NCBI RefSeq assembly: GCF_017301615.1
Contig: NZ_CP059066.1
Location: forward strand, 2,492,888 to 2,556,887
From: Koleobacter methoxysyntrophicus
GTDB lineage: Bacteria > Bacillota > Thermosediminibacteria > Koleobacterales > Koleobacteraceae
Direction of reading: 5' to 3'
DNA length: 64,000 bases
Part shown: piece by piece, positions 18,779 through 26,651 of the stretch
How the letters are laid out: every line of letters begins with the position of its first letter
Position numbering within the stretch: the stretch's first letter is position 1
Position numbers and translations under genes: made by a program
The notes under the pieces: generated by a model
Database searches by the model: none
Told to the model about the DNA's origin: nothing
The model's input: only the letters and a program-made list of their open reading frames with translations

Positions 18779-19954
18779 ATGAAACAATATTTTTCAGATT
18801 TACATATTCATATTGGTAGAGCAAAAGGATTACCCGTAAAGATTACTGGTGCCAAAAATCTGACTTTTAAAAACATTGTGGAAGAATCAATTACAAGAAA
18901 AGGTCTTGACATAATAGGTATAATCGATTCAGGCTCTCCTCTTGTTTTACAAGAAATAAACGAAATGCTTGAAAAGGGCGAACTAGAAGAGCTCAGGGAT
19001 GGGGGTCTTTTGTACAAGGATAAGATTACAGTTATTCTGGGCTCTGAAGTGGAAACAATTGAAGATGGAGGAGGGAGAGCCCATTCCCTCTGTTATTTCC
19101 CTTATTTAGAACAAATGAGAATATTTTCAAAAGAAATGACACACTATATCAAAAATATCAATTTAAGTTCTCAATTATGTTATATGAATGCGAGGACCTT
19201 GTTGTCGATTGTTGAAAAAATAGGTGGAATTTTGATTCCTGCACATGCTTTTACTCCTCATAAAAGTTTTTATGGTAGTGTTTGCAATCGGTTAAGCGAA
19301 ATATTTCCAGAAGACATGTTTAAAAAGATACCGGCCATCGAATTGGGTTTAAGTGCAGACTCAGATTTTGCATCGAGGATATTTGAGCTAAAAGAGAAGG
19401 CCTTTTTAAGTAATTCAGATGCCCATTCACTTTCAAAAATAGCAAGGGAATATAATATATTTAGAATGAAGTCTCCAACTTTTAGAGAATTAGTCTTAGC
19501 AATGAAAAGAGAAAATGGCAGGGAAATAAAAGCAAATTATGGTCTGGACCCACGCCTTGGGAAATATCACCGGACAAGATGTATGGAATGCAGTTATGTG
19601 TCGAAAGAAGAACCTCCTGTCTTAATATGTCCTAAATGTGGTGGGGAAAACGTAGTGTTAGGGGTTTTGGATAGAATTACTATAATACAGGATAGTCCTG
19701 ATGGGTTGCCTGAACGAAAAAACAGCTATTTTTATCAGATTCCTTTAGAATTTATACCAAATATAGGGCCTAAAACAATAAGAATCTTATTAGACAATTT
19801 TGGCTCAGAAATGAATATTCTTCATAAGGTATCGGAACGAGAACTGGAAAAGGTTTTAGGAAGGAGTTTAGCGGAGAAAATAGTATATGCTAGAGAAGGA
19901 AAATTGGACATCATTCCCGGAGGAGGAGGAATCTATGGTAAGATAAGTATTTAA
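18779..19954 (+). CDS. Endonuclease Q family protein (PHP domain)
   Basis: This encodes 391 residues. The PHP metal-binding start is 'SDLHIHIGRAKGLP', with further acidic/His motifs 'GSEVETIEDGGGRAHSL', 'PAHAFTPHKSFYGS' and 'NSDAHSL'. A zinc-ribbon pair CMEC / CPKC lies near 265-290, and a C-terminal helix-hairpin-helix-like segment contains 'IPNIGPKTIRILLDNFGSE'. This order matches EndoQ, which cuts 5' of deaminated bases in archaea; bacterial members are little studied. It is cotranscribed with nudF. Confidence 0.82.
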   Translation: MKQYFSDLHIHIGRAKGLPVKITGAKNLTFKNIVEESITRKGLDIIGIIDSGSPLVLQEINEMLEKGELEELRDGGLLYKDKITVILGSEVETIEDGGGRAHSLCYFPYLEQMRIFSKEMTHYIKNINLSSQLCYMNARTLLSIVEKIGGILIPAHAFTPHKSFYGSVCNRLSEIFPEDMFKKIPAIELGLSADSDFASRIFELKEKAFLSNSDAHSLSKIAREYNIFRMKSPTFRELVLAMKRENGREIKANYGLDPRLGKYHRTRCMECSYVSKEEPPVLICPKCGGENVVLGVLDRITIIQDSPDGLPERKNSYFYQIPLEFIPNIGPKTIRILLDNFGSEMNILHKVSERELEKVLGRSLAEKIVYAREGKLDIIPGGGGIYGKISI

Positions 19955-20027
19955 AATTATAGTTGGTATAATACCCATCTCCCCAGCATAAGATTTTTTA
20001 GAAAACTATTATTTGGGAGTGGGATAA

Positions 20028-20657
20028 TTGTTGACCAAACTAAGACGATCCTTTTTTGATTATATAAAGGAAAATCTTTTTTTATATTTTATCGCAATAT
20101 TAATATTGGTTGTCGGAATTGTATCGGGTAGTATTTCTGTAAAGGCTTTGAATGTTCAACAGAAGGACAATCTTATTAATTATATAAATCTATTTTTTCA
20201 AAAGGTAGATATTAATGCCTTAAATAGTAAATTGGTATTGAAGTATTCAATTTTAAATAATTTAAAGCTTGTAAGCTTGATTTGGGTTTTGGGGTTGACA
20301 ATAATCGGTATTCCTTTCGTTATGTTGATTTTATTTATAAAAGGATTCATTTTAGGTTTTACAGTAGGTTTTTTGATTGATGAACTTGGATTTACAGGAA
20401 TATTATTTTCAACTATTTCATTATTTCCTCAAAACATTATAATAATTCCTTCCATCGTTATAATCGGAGTTTCAGCACTATCTTTTTCTTTAATACTTTT
20501 AAAAAACAAGAGAGGGGCAGAAAAATATAGTATAATTCAACAGGTTACAGGTTATACAATATTAGTTTCTTTAATGGCATTAATTATTATATTAGGGTGT
20601 TTTATTGAAGCATACATAAGCCCGGTTTTTATGAAAATGATGCTTCCCTATATATAA
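20028..20657 (+). CDS. spoIIM: Stage II sporulation protein M
   Basis: This encodes 209 residues with about five transmembrane helices. The family pattern is an N-terminal 'YIKENLFLYFIAILILVVGIVSG', a central 'LILFIKGFILGFTVGFL' and 'LFPQNIIIIPSIVIIG'. SpoIIM works with SpoIID and SpoIIP in septal peptidoglycan thinning and engulfment. The start is TTG 20028 after GGGAGTGGG. nudF-endoQ-spoIIM-xerD is the usual neighbourhood. Confidence 0.9.
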   Translation: MLTKLRRSFFDYIKENLFLYFIAILILVVGIVSGSISVKALNVQQKDNLINYINLFFQKVDINALNSKLVLKYSILNNLKLVSLIWVLGLTIIGIPFVMLILFIKGFILGFTVGFLIDELGFTGILFSTISLFPQNIIIIPSIVIIGVSALSFSLILLKNKRGAEKYSIIQQVTGYTILVSLMALIIILGCFIEAYISPVFMKMMLPYI

Positions 20658-20828
20658 AGCCATAGGACTCCCGAATCTCATATGCATGAATATATACAGA
20701 TAAGGAAATTCTATAAAAATAGAAATTTTTATTCCTTTTGCGAAAAATGACTTTTTTGAAAGGAATTTTTGAAAATTTGTGGAATAAGTAAGTAATGCAT
20801 CTACACTGTGAAAAGGGAATGAAAAAGC

Positions 20829-21716
20829 ATGTTACAGCTGGTAAATGAATTTTTAACTTTCCTGCAGGTTGAAAAGGGATTATCAAAGAATACTTTAGAT
20901 TCATATGGGAGAGATTTAAAAAAATACATAGAATTTTTAAAAAGTCAAAAAATCCTAAGTTTTTCTGAAACTAATAGAACTATTATAATTTCATATTTTC
21001 TGCAGCTACAGAAAAAAGGCCATGCCAGTTCTACGATTTCGAGAAACTTAGCTTCCATTAGATCTTTTTATCAATTCCTGGTAAGGGAACGGTATCTTGA
21101 TAAAGACCCCACAATTAATTTAGAATCCCCGAAACTTGAAAAAAGATTGCCTAAAGTTCTATCTATAAAAGAAGTGGATTTATTGCTTGAACAGCCAGAT
21201 ATAAAAAAACCCCTAGGCTTAAGAGATAAAGCTATGTTAGAATTATTGTATGCTACGGGGATAAGGGTCACAGAACTAATAACCTTGGATATCACAGATG
21301 TAGAGTTGGATATGGGTTACATAAAATGTTTAGGTAAAGGTTCAAAGGAGAGGATTGTACCTATAGGTTCTGAAGCCGTAAAATTTTTAGAACAGTACAT
21401 ATTAACTGAAAGGAAAAAATTAATTAAAAAAAGAGAAGAAAAGGCTTTATTTGTAAATCATCACGGTTATCGGTTAACTAGACAGGGTTTTTGGAAGATT
21501 ATAAAGAGGTATGCAAAGAGAGCTAAAATAAATAAACAGATTACCCCTCATACTTTAAGACATTCCTTTGCAACTCATTTATTGGAAAATGGCGCTGATT
21601 TAAGATCTGTACAAGAACTTTTAGGTCATGCCGATATTTCCACGACCCAAATATATACCCATATCACTAAAAAACGATTAAGAGAAGTATACTCTAAAAC
21701 TCATCCAAGGGCTTAA
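20829..21716 (+). CDS. xerD: Site-specific tyrosine recombinase XerD
   Basis: This encodes 295 residues, full length for XerD. An N-terminal SAM-like core-binding domain (1-90) precedes the catalytic domain. Catalytic residues are visible in 'YATGIRVTELITL' (Arg I), 'HTLRHSFATHLLENG' (His-x-x-Arg), 'LGHADISTTQIYTH' (His, and the Tyr nucleophile). XerC/XerD resolve chromosome dimers at dif. The start is ATG 20829 with AAAAGGGAA upstream. The 171-bp gap before it contains a hairpin of TTCTAT / ATAGAA with flanking T-rich sequence that may end spoIIM. Confidence 0.94.
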   Translation: MLQLVNEFLTFLQVEKGLSKNTLDSYGRDLKKYIEFLKSQKILSFSETNRTIIISYFLQLQKKGHASSTISRNLASIRSFYQFLVRERYLDKDPTINLESPKLEKRLPKVLSIKEVDLLLEQPDIKKPLGLRDKAMLELLYATGIRVTELITLDITDVELDMGYIKCLGKGSKERIVPIGSEAVKFLEQYILTERKKLIKKREEKALFVNHHGYRLTRQGFWKIIKRYAKRAKINKQITPHTLRHSFATHLLENGADLRSVQELLGHADISTTQIYTHITKKRLREVYSKTHPRA

Positions 21717-21766
21717 CCTGGAAATTTATTTTAAAAGAAGGTATATCGAAGAGAGGAAGGCAGTAG

Positions 21767-22951
21767 ATGATTACGAGAATAATTCTTTTAGTTCTAGATA
21801 GTGTTGGAATAGGGGAATTGCCTGATGCAGAAAAATATGGAGATAAAGGAAGCAATACTTTAAAAAATATAGCAGAAGCTGTCGGTGGAATTGACCTTCC
21901 CAATTTAGGCAGACTAGGGTTAGGAAAAATCGAAAAGATAAAAGGTATTACCCCTGAAAAAAAACCTCTGGCATGTTTCGGAAAAATGATGGAAAGGTCC
22001 GCAGGTAAGGATACTACTACAGGCCATTGGGAAATAGCAGGGATTATATCAGAAAAACCCTTTCCTACATACCCTAAAGGATTTCCTGATGACCTTATTG
22101 CTGAATTTGAAAATCAAATAGGGATGAGGGTATTAGGCAATAAAGCGGCATCAGGAACCGAAATAATAGAAGAACTAGGGCCATTACATATAGAAACCGG
22201 CTTTCCGATAGTATATACTTCAGCTGATAGTGTGTTCCAGATTGCAGCCCATGAAGATGTAATCCCCGTAGCCAAACTTTATGAAATTTGTGAAATAGCC
22301 AGAAAACTCTTAAAAGGCCCCCATGCAGTAGGGAGGGTCATTGCAAGGCCTTTTATAGGAAAGCCTGGGGCCTTCAAAAGGACTGATAGAAGAAGAGATT
22401 TTTCACTAAGCCCTCCAGAACCAACAGTTTTGGATATGGCTTTTAAAAAAAATTTAGAAGTAGTCGGGATTGGTAAAATTCAGGATATCTTTAATGGCCA
22501 GGGAATATCAAAAACTATACATACTCATAATAATATGGATGGAGTCGATAAAACAATATCGGAAATAGAGAGGGATTTTAAGGGTATAATATTTACAAAT
22601 TTAGTAGACTTTGATATGCTTTACGGTCATAGGAATGATCCGGTAGGATATGCAAAAGCTCTAGAGGAGTTCGATAAAAGATTGCCTGAAACATTAAAAA
22701 AACTGAAGCCATATGACCTATTTATAATTACTGCTGACCACGGGTGTGATCCTACTACTTCGAGTACCGACCATTCTAGGGAATATACCCCTTTGCTGGT
22801 TTATAACTTAAATATGGAAGCTGGTATTAATCTCGGCACAAGAGAATCCTTCGCAGATGTAGCAGCAACGATAGCTGATTTTTTACATCTTGGTACAGTA
22901 CCAACAGGAAAGAGTTTTAAAAAGGAAGTCCTTAAGAGTTTTAGAAAATAG
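21767..22951 (+). CDS. deoB: Phosphopentomutase
   Basis: This encodes 394 residues of the alkaline phosphatase superfamily. Metal and nucleophile motifs include '[15 protein letters not shown]', '[13 protein letters not shown]' (Thr nucleophile region) and '[12 protein letters not shown]'. It interconverts ribose 1-phosphate and ribose 5-phosphate in nucleoside salvage. The ATG follows GAGAGGAAGG. punA starts 14 bp after the stop, so the two form a salvage pair. Confidence 0.95.
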   Translation: MITRIILLVLDSVGIGELPDAEKYGDKGSNTLKNIAEAVGGIDLPNLGRLGLGKIEKIKGITPEKKPLACFGKMMERSAGKDTTTGHWEIAGIISEKPFPTYPKGFPDDLIAEFENQIGMRVLGNKAASGTEIIEELGPLHIETGFPIVYTSADSVFQIAAHEDVIPVAKLYEICEIARKLLKGPHAVGRVIARPFIGKPGAFKRTDRRRDFSLSPPEPTVLDMAFKKNLEVVGIGKIQDIFNGQGISKTIHTHNNMDGVDKTISEIERDFKGIIFTNLVDFDMLYGHRNDPVGYAKALEEFDKRLPETLKKLKPYDLFIITADHGCDPTTSSTDHSREYTPLLVYNLNMEAGINLGTRESFADVAATIADFLHLGTVPTGKSFKKEVLKSFRK

Positions 22952-22965
22952 AAAGGGGAGAGAAA

Positions 22966-23787
22966 ATGGTTTTAAAAGAAAAAATTGCAGCTTCCAGTTC
23001 ATACATAAACCAATTCAGTAAAGGGCCTGTAGACATTGGAATAATATTGGGTTCAGGCCTTGGGGCTTTTGCTGATATTATTGAAGACAAATATATAATA
23101 CCTTACACTGATATACCGAACTTTCCTGTTTCTACCGTTAAAGGTCATGCTGGCAGGTTAATTATAGGAAGCCTTAAAGGCAAAAGGATACTGGTTATGC
23201 AGGGTAGGTTCCATTATTATGAGGGATATACCATGGACCTGGTTACCTTCCCTGTCAAAGTTATGAAACAACTCGGCGTCAAAGTTCTAATAATTACCAA
23301 TGCTGCAGGAGGATTAAATCCAGATTTCAATCAGGGAGATTTAATGCTAATAACAGACCATATTAATTTTATGGGGGCCAATCCCCTTATCGGGCCGAAT
23401 GATGAAGAATTAGGTCCGCGGTTTCCTGATATGTATGAGGCTTATGATAGAGAACTCATACATCTAGCTGAGGAAATTGGCAATCAAAAAGGTATTTTTT
23501 TAAGGAAAGGAGTATATATAGCTGTAACAGGCCCGAGTTATGAAACTCCGGCAGAGATAAAAATGTTAAGATTATTAGGAGCGGACTGTGTAGGAATGTC
23601 AACGGTTCCAGAAGTAATTGTAGCCAGGCACCAGGGATTAAGGGTTTTAGGTATTTCATGCATAACAAATGTCCCTATAAATAGAATGGGCCATACCGAT
23701 CATAACCAGGTAGTCGAGACAGCTTACAAAACGGGGCCGTTATTTAAGGATCTGTTAATAGGAATTATAGAAAAGGTACAAATTTAA
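22966..23787 (+). CDS. punA: Purine-nucleoside phosphorylase
   Basis: This encodes 273 residues of the trimeric PNP family. Motifs include 'GIILGSGLGAFADII', 'GRFHYYEGYTMDLVTFPVK', 'ITNAAGGLNPDFNQGDLM' and the specificity segment 'GISCITNVPINRMG', where Asn favours 6-oxopurines. It releases purine bases from nucleosides, giving ribose 1-phosphate for DeoB. The ATG is preceded by AAAGGGGAG. Confidence 0.94.
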   Translation: MVLKEKIAASSSYINQFSKGPVDIGIILGSGLGAFADIIEDKYIIPYTDIPNFPVSTVKGHAGRLIIGSLKGKRILVMQGRFHYYEGYTMDLVTFPVKVMKQLGVKVLIITNAAGGLNPDFNQGDLMLITDHINFMGANPLIGPNDEELGPRFPDMYEAYDRELIHLAEEIGNQKGIFLRKGVYIAVTGPSYETPAEIKMLRLLGADCVGMSTVPEVIVARHQGLRVLGISCITNVPINRMGHTDHNQVVETAYKTGPLFKDLLIGIIEKVQI

Positions 23788-23810
23788 GTTATCCTTTTTT
23801 AATTATGAAT

Positions 23811-23857
23811 AACATTCCTCCTTTAGGGAAACTCTATTATCAGAAGGAGGAATGTTT
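23811..23857 (+). promoter_or_regulatory. Perfect 13-bp inverted repeat: punA terminator that also covers the dacF ribosome binding site
   Basis: AACATTCCTCCTT (23811-23823) pairs perfectly with AAGGAGGAATGTT (23844-23856), then TTT and the dacF ATG at 23860. The right arm contains the dacF Shine-Dalgarno AAGGAGG. The element can act as a terminator for deoB-punA and, in read-through RNA, would hide the dacF ribosome binding site. Confidence 0.6.
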
Positions 23858-23859
23858 TT

Positions 23860-25029
23860 ATGATAAAATTAAAGCAAAAGATTACTATAATCCTGCTGAT
23901 AATACTAATGACAATGGTTATAGCACCCCCTCTCCTTAATGCAGAGGAACAAATTAATATTAAAGCAAAGTCGGCATTGCTTATGGATGCATCAACCGGT
24001 CAGATTCTATTTGAAAAAAATTCAGCGGAAAAATTACCTCCTGCAAGCATTACAAAAATAATGACCATTCTTTTAATTATGGAAGCACTGCAGAATGGAG
24101 ATATTTCTCTTAAAGATAAAGTAAATATAAGCGAAAATGCTTGGAAAATGGGTGGATCTCAGGTATTTCTGGGAATAGGAGAGGAACAGACCGTTGAAAC
24201 ACTGCTTAAGTCAATTGTAATAGCTTCAGGGAATGACGCTAGTGTTGCATTAGCCGAACATCTCATGGGCAGTGAAAAGGCTTTTGTTAACCGCATGAAT
24301 GAAAGAGCAAAACAACTAGGCATGTTTAACACTAATTTTATGAATTGCCATGGCCTCCATGACGAAAACCATTATTCCACAGCATACGATATTGCCGTAA
24401 TGACAAGGGAATTAATAAAGCATGACAAGGTCTTTGAGTGGTCCACAGTAAAACTGGATTATCTGGAACATACCGACAAAGATAGACCGGCAACCATGCT
24501 TGCAAATACCAATAAACTCATAAGATGGTATGAAGGGGCCGATGGTTTAAAGACTGGTTCTCACTCTCAGGCGTTGTATTGCATTTCAGCCACCGCGAAA
24601 AGAGGTAATCTTCGTTTAATTTCGGTAATATTGGGTGCCCCTGATTCTAATTCACGATTTATGGAAGCAGCGAAACTCTTGGATTTTGGTTTTGAAAATT
24701 ACGATAGCATACCCATAATCGGAAAATGGGAAAAAGCAGGTGAGGTGGTTGTTGAAAAAGGAATAGAGTCTAATGTAAATCTTATAGCTGAAAGGGAATT
24801 AAATGTTTTAATAAAAAAAGGCAGAAAAGAAGAAATACAGAAGGAGATTCAAATACCTGAGAAAGTAACTGCTCCAATTAAAAAGGGTCAAAGCTTGGGG
24901 AAATTGATTATCTATAGCAGCGGCAATAAAGTAGATGAAGTAAATCTTATAGCAGAAAAGGATATTAATAGGGCTAATCTCTTGTTCATCACCAAAAAAC
25001 TCTTTATAAATTTATTAAAATACTTTTAA
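23860..25029 (+). CDS. dacF: D-alanyl-D-alanine carboxypeptidase DacF
   Basis: This encodes 389 residues. A signal peptide (about 1-28, 'ILLIILMTMVIAPPLLNA') precedes a serine carboxypeptidase domain with SITK (SxxK), SGN ('ASGNDASVALAE') and KTG ('GLKTGSHSQA'). A C-terminal beta-rich domain and an amphipathic tail complete the penicillin-binding protein 5 layout. DacF trims stem peptides during spore cortex formation. It lies right before spoIIAA as in Bacillus. Its start is covered by an inverted repeat. Confidence 0.93.
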   Translation: MIKLKQKITIILLIILMTMVIAPPLLNAEEQINIKAKSALLMDASTGQILFEKNSAEKLPPASITKIMTILLIMEALQNGDISLKDKVNISENAWKMGGSQVFLGIGEEQTVETLLKSIVIASGNDASVALAEHLMGSEKAFVNRMNERAKQLGMFNTNFMNCHGLHDENHYSTAYDIAVMTRELIKHDKVFEWSTVKLDYLEHTDKDRPATMLANTNKLIRWYEGADGLKTGSHSQALYCISATAKRGNLRLISVILGAPDSNSRFMEAAKLLDFGFENYDSIPIIGKWEKAGEVVVEKGIESNVNLIAERELNVLIKKGRKEEIQKEIQIPEKVTAPIKKGQSLGKLIIYSSGNKVDEVNLIAEKDINRANLLFITKKLFINLLKYF

Positions 25030-25032
25030 CTC

Positions 25033-25060
25033 AAACGCACTTAGGTGCGTTTTTTAATTT
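25033..25060 (+). terminator. Intrinsic terminator after dacF
   Basis: ACGCAC / GTGCGT with a 4-nt loop is followed by TTTTTTAATTTTTTA. It separates dacF from the spoIIA operon. Confidence 0.8.
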
Positions 25061-25072
25061 TTTATTTATAGA

Positions 25073-25098
25073 AGGAAAATACATAATTATTGTAGAAT
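25073..25098 (+). promoter_or_regulatory. Candidate sigma-H promoter with near-consensus 0A box, upstream of spoIIAA
   Basis: AGGAAAA at 25073-25079 and AGAAT at 25094-25098 are 14 bp apart, fitting sigma-H. TGTAGAA at 25091-25097 differs from a 0A box by one base and overlaps the -10. The arrangement is nearly superimposable on that before spo0A. The Bacillus spoIIA operon is a known sigma-H, Spo0A-activated operon. Confidence 0.6.
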
Positions 25099-25124
25099 AT
25101 TTTACCAAAAAAGGGGGGAAGCAT

Positions 25125-25469
25125 GTGGAAATTAATATAAAGAATTACGGAAAAACCTTATATATTGCCATTAAAGGTGAATTAGATCATCATAATTCCG
25201 AAAATGTTAGAAGCTTAATAAGAGAGGAAATGTTAAAAGCCCCGATTATAAATCTCCTTTTTGATTTTAATGACCTGGCGTTTATGGATAGTTCGGGAGT
25301 GGGTATGATTTTAGGGAGATATAACGAAATCAAAAATAATGGCGGGAAAATAGGGGTAACCAATGTTGGGCCTCAGGTTAAACGAATTATAGAAATATCG
25401 GGACTTAAAAAAGTGATGAAGACCTTTAGGTCAGTTAAAGATGCTATAAAAGAATTCGAGGGGGTTTGA
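25125..25469 (+). CDS. spoIIAA: Anti-sigma F factor antagonist SpoIIAA
   Basis: This encodes 114 residues of the STAS fold. The phosphorylatable serine is S57 in 'FMDSSGVGMILGRY', matching B. subtilis Ser58. Unphosphorylated SpoIIAA binds SpoIIAB and frees sigma F in the forespore. The start is GTG 25125 after AAAGGGGGGAA. It is the first gene of the three-gene spoIIA operon. Confidence 0.97.
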   Translation: MEINIKNYGKTLYIAIKGELDHHNSENVRSLIREEMLKAPIINLLFDFNDLAFMDSSGVGMILGRYNEIKNNGGKIGVTNVGPQVKRIIEISGLKKVMKTFRSVKDAIKEFEGV

Positions 25470-25474
25470 GCTAA

Positions 25475-25906
25475 ATGATAATAAAGAACGAAATGAAATT
25501 AGAATTTCCAAGCAGGTCTCAAAACGAAGCCTTTGCAAGAATTACTGTTGCAGCTTTTGCATCACAACTCGACCCGAATCTTGAGGAATTAGCCGATATA
25601 AAAACTGCCGTTTCAGAAGCAGTAACAAATTCCATTATTCATGGGTATCCAAATGAAATCGGCCCTATAAAAATAATAGCAAGATTATTTGAACAGGGAA
25701 TAGAAATTATAATTGAAGATAATGGCAAAGGAATAGAAGATATTGAACAGGCAAGGCAACCATTATATACGTCAAAACCAGAGTTAGAACGCTCCGGAAT
25801 GGGATTTACGGTTATGGAAAGTTTTATGGATCTATTAGAAGTTGAATCAGAACCTGGAAAGGGGACAAAGGTAAGAATGATAAAATATTTTAAAAGTCAG
25901 GGGTAG
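25475..25906 (+). CDS. spoIIAB: Anti-sigma F factor SpoIIAB
   Basis: This encodes 143 residues of the GHKL kinase/ATPase fold. The N box is '[15 protein letters not shown]', the G1 box '[11 protein letters not shown]' and the G2 region '[14 protein letters not shown]'. It holds sigma F inactive and phosphorylates SpoIIAA. It begins 5 bp after spoIIAA. Confidence 0.97.
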   Translation: MIIKNEMKLEFPSRSQNEAFARITVAAFASQLDPNLEELADIKTAVSEAVTNSIIHGYPNEIGPIKIIARLFEQGIEIIIEDNGKGIEDIEQARQPLYTSKPELERSGMGFTVMESFMDLLEVESEPGKGTKVRMIKYFKSQG

Positions 25907-25911
25907 ATAAA

Positions 25912-26640
25912 GTGAAAATGGAAAATACTATTCAACTTCTGAAAAGAGCCCAAAGGGGAGATAAAACTGCTAGAAATATGGTCATCCAGGCTAATATGGG
26001 ACTAATATGGAATGTAGTAAGGAGATTCGAATCTAGAGGCTATGAAAAAGACGAACTTTTTCAGATCGGTTGTATTGGTCTAATAAAAGCTATAGATAAT
26101 TTTGATTTTAATTATAAAGTGAAATTCTCAACATATGCGGTACCTATGATAGTAGGAGAAATAAGACGCTTTTTAAGAGATGATAACCCCATTAGAGTAA
26201 GCAGATCAGTAAAAGAAATAGCATCTAAAATTATAAAATTCAAAGAGGAGCTCCTTAAAGAAAAGGGAAGAGAACCAACTATTAATGAAATTGCTGAAAA
26301 ATTGGGAGTTGAACTAGAAGAAGTAATTTTAGCCTTAGAGTCTTCCCAAAAAATATCTTCTCTAGATGAAGTAGTTTATCAAGATGACGGTTCCCCTATA
26401 TATGCAATAGATAAAATATCTGATGAGAATAAAGAAATAGGTTGGGTAGAAAAGATAGTGCTTAAGGATGCTTTAAGGAAGCTAAGCCCCAGGGAGCGTA
26501 AAATTATCTTTTTTAGGTATTTTAAGGATAAAACCCAAACGGAAATTGCAGAAATACTAGGGATATCACAGGTTCAGGTATCAAGAATCGAAAAAAAGAT
26601 TATAGAAAAAATAAAAAAGGAATTTTTATCAGAAGCATAA
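25912..26640 (+). CDS. sigF: RNA polymerase sporulation sigma factor SigF
   Basis: This encodes 242 residues with regions 2 ('ELFQIGCIGLIKAIDNFD', 'FSTYAVPMIVGEIRRFLRDD'), 3 and 4 ('QTEIAEILGISQVQVSRIEK'). It is the first forespore-specific sigma factor. The start is GTG 25912; a second start, ATG 25918, is also possible. The coding sequence is intact, but an insertion sequence begins 12 bp after the stop and has separated the gene from its terminator. Confidence 0.97.
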   Translation: MKMENTIQLLKRAQRGDKTARNMVIQANMGLIWNVVRRFESRGYEKDELFQIGCIGLIKAIDNFDFNYKVKFSTYAVPMIVGEIRRFLRDDNPIRVSRSVKEIASKIIKFKEELLKEKGREPTINEIAEKLGVELEEVILALESSQKISSLDEVVYQDDGSPIYAIDKISDENKEIGWVEKIVLKDALRKLSPRERKIIFFRYFKDKTQTEIAEILGISQVQVSRIEKKIIEKIKKEFLSEA

Positions 26641-26651
26641 AAGATGGGATT
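26618..26651 (+). repeat. Left 34-bp target-site duplication of the insertion sequence
   Basis: These 34 bases, running from the last codons of sigF through AAAAGATGGGATT, are repeated exactly at 28540-28573 on the other side of the element. The sigF stop codon lies inside the repeat. Confidence 0.9.
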
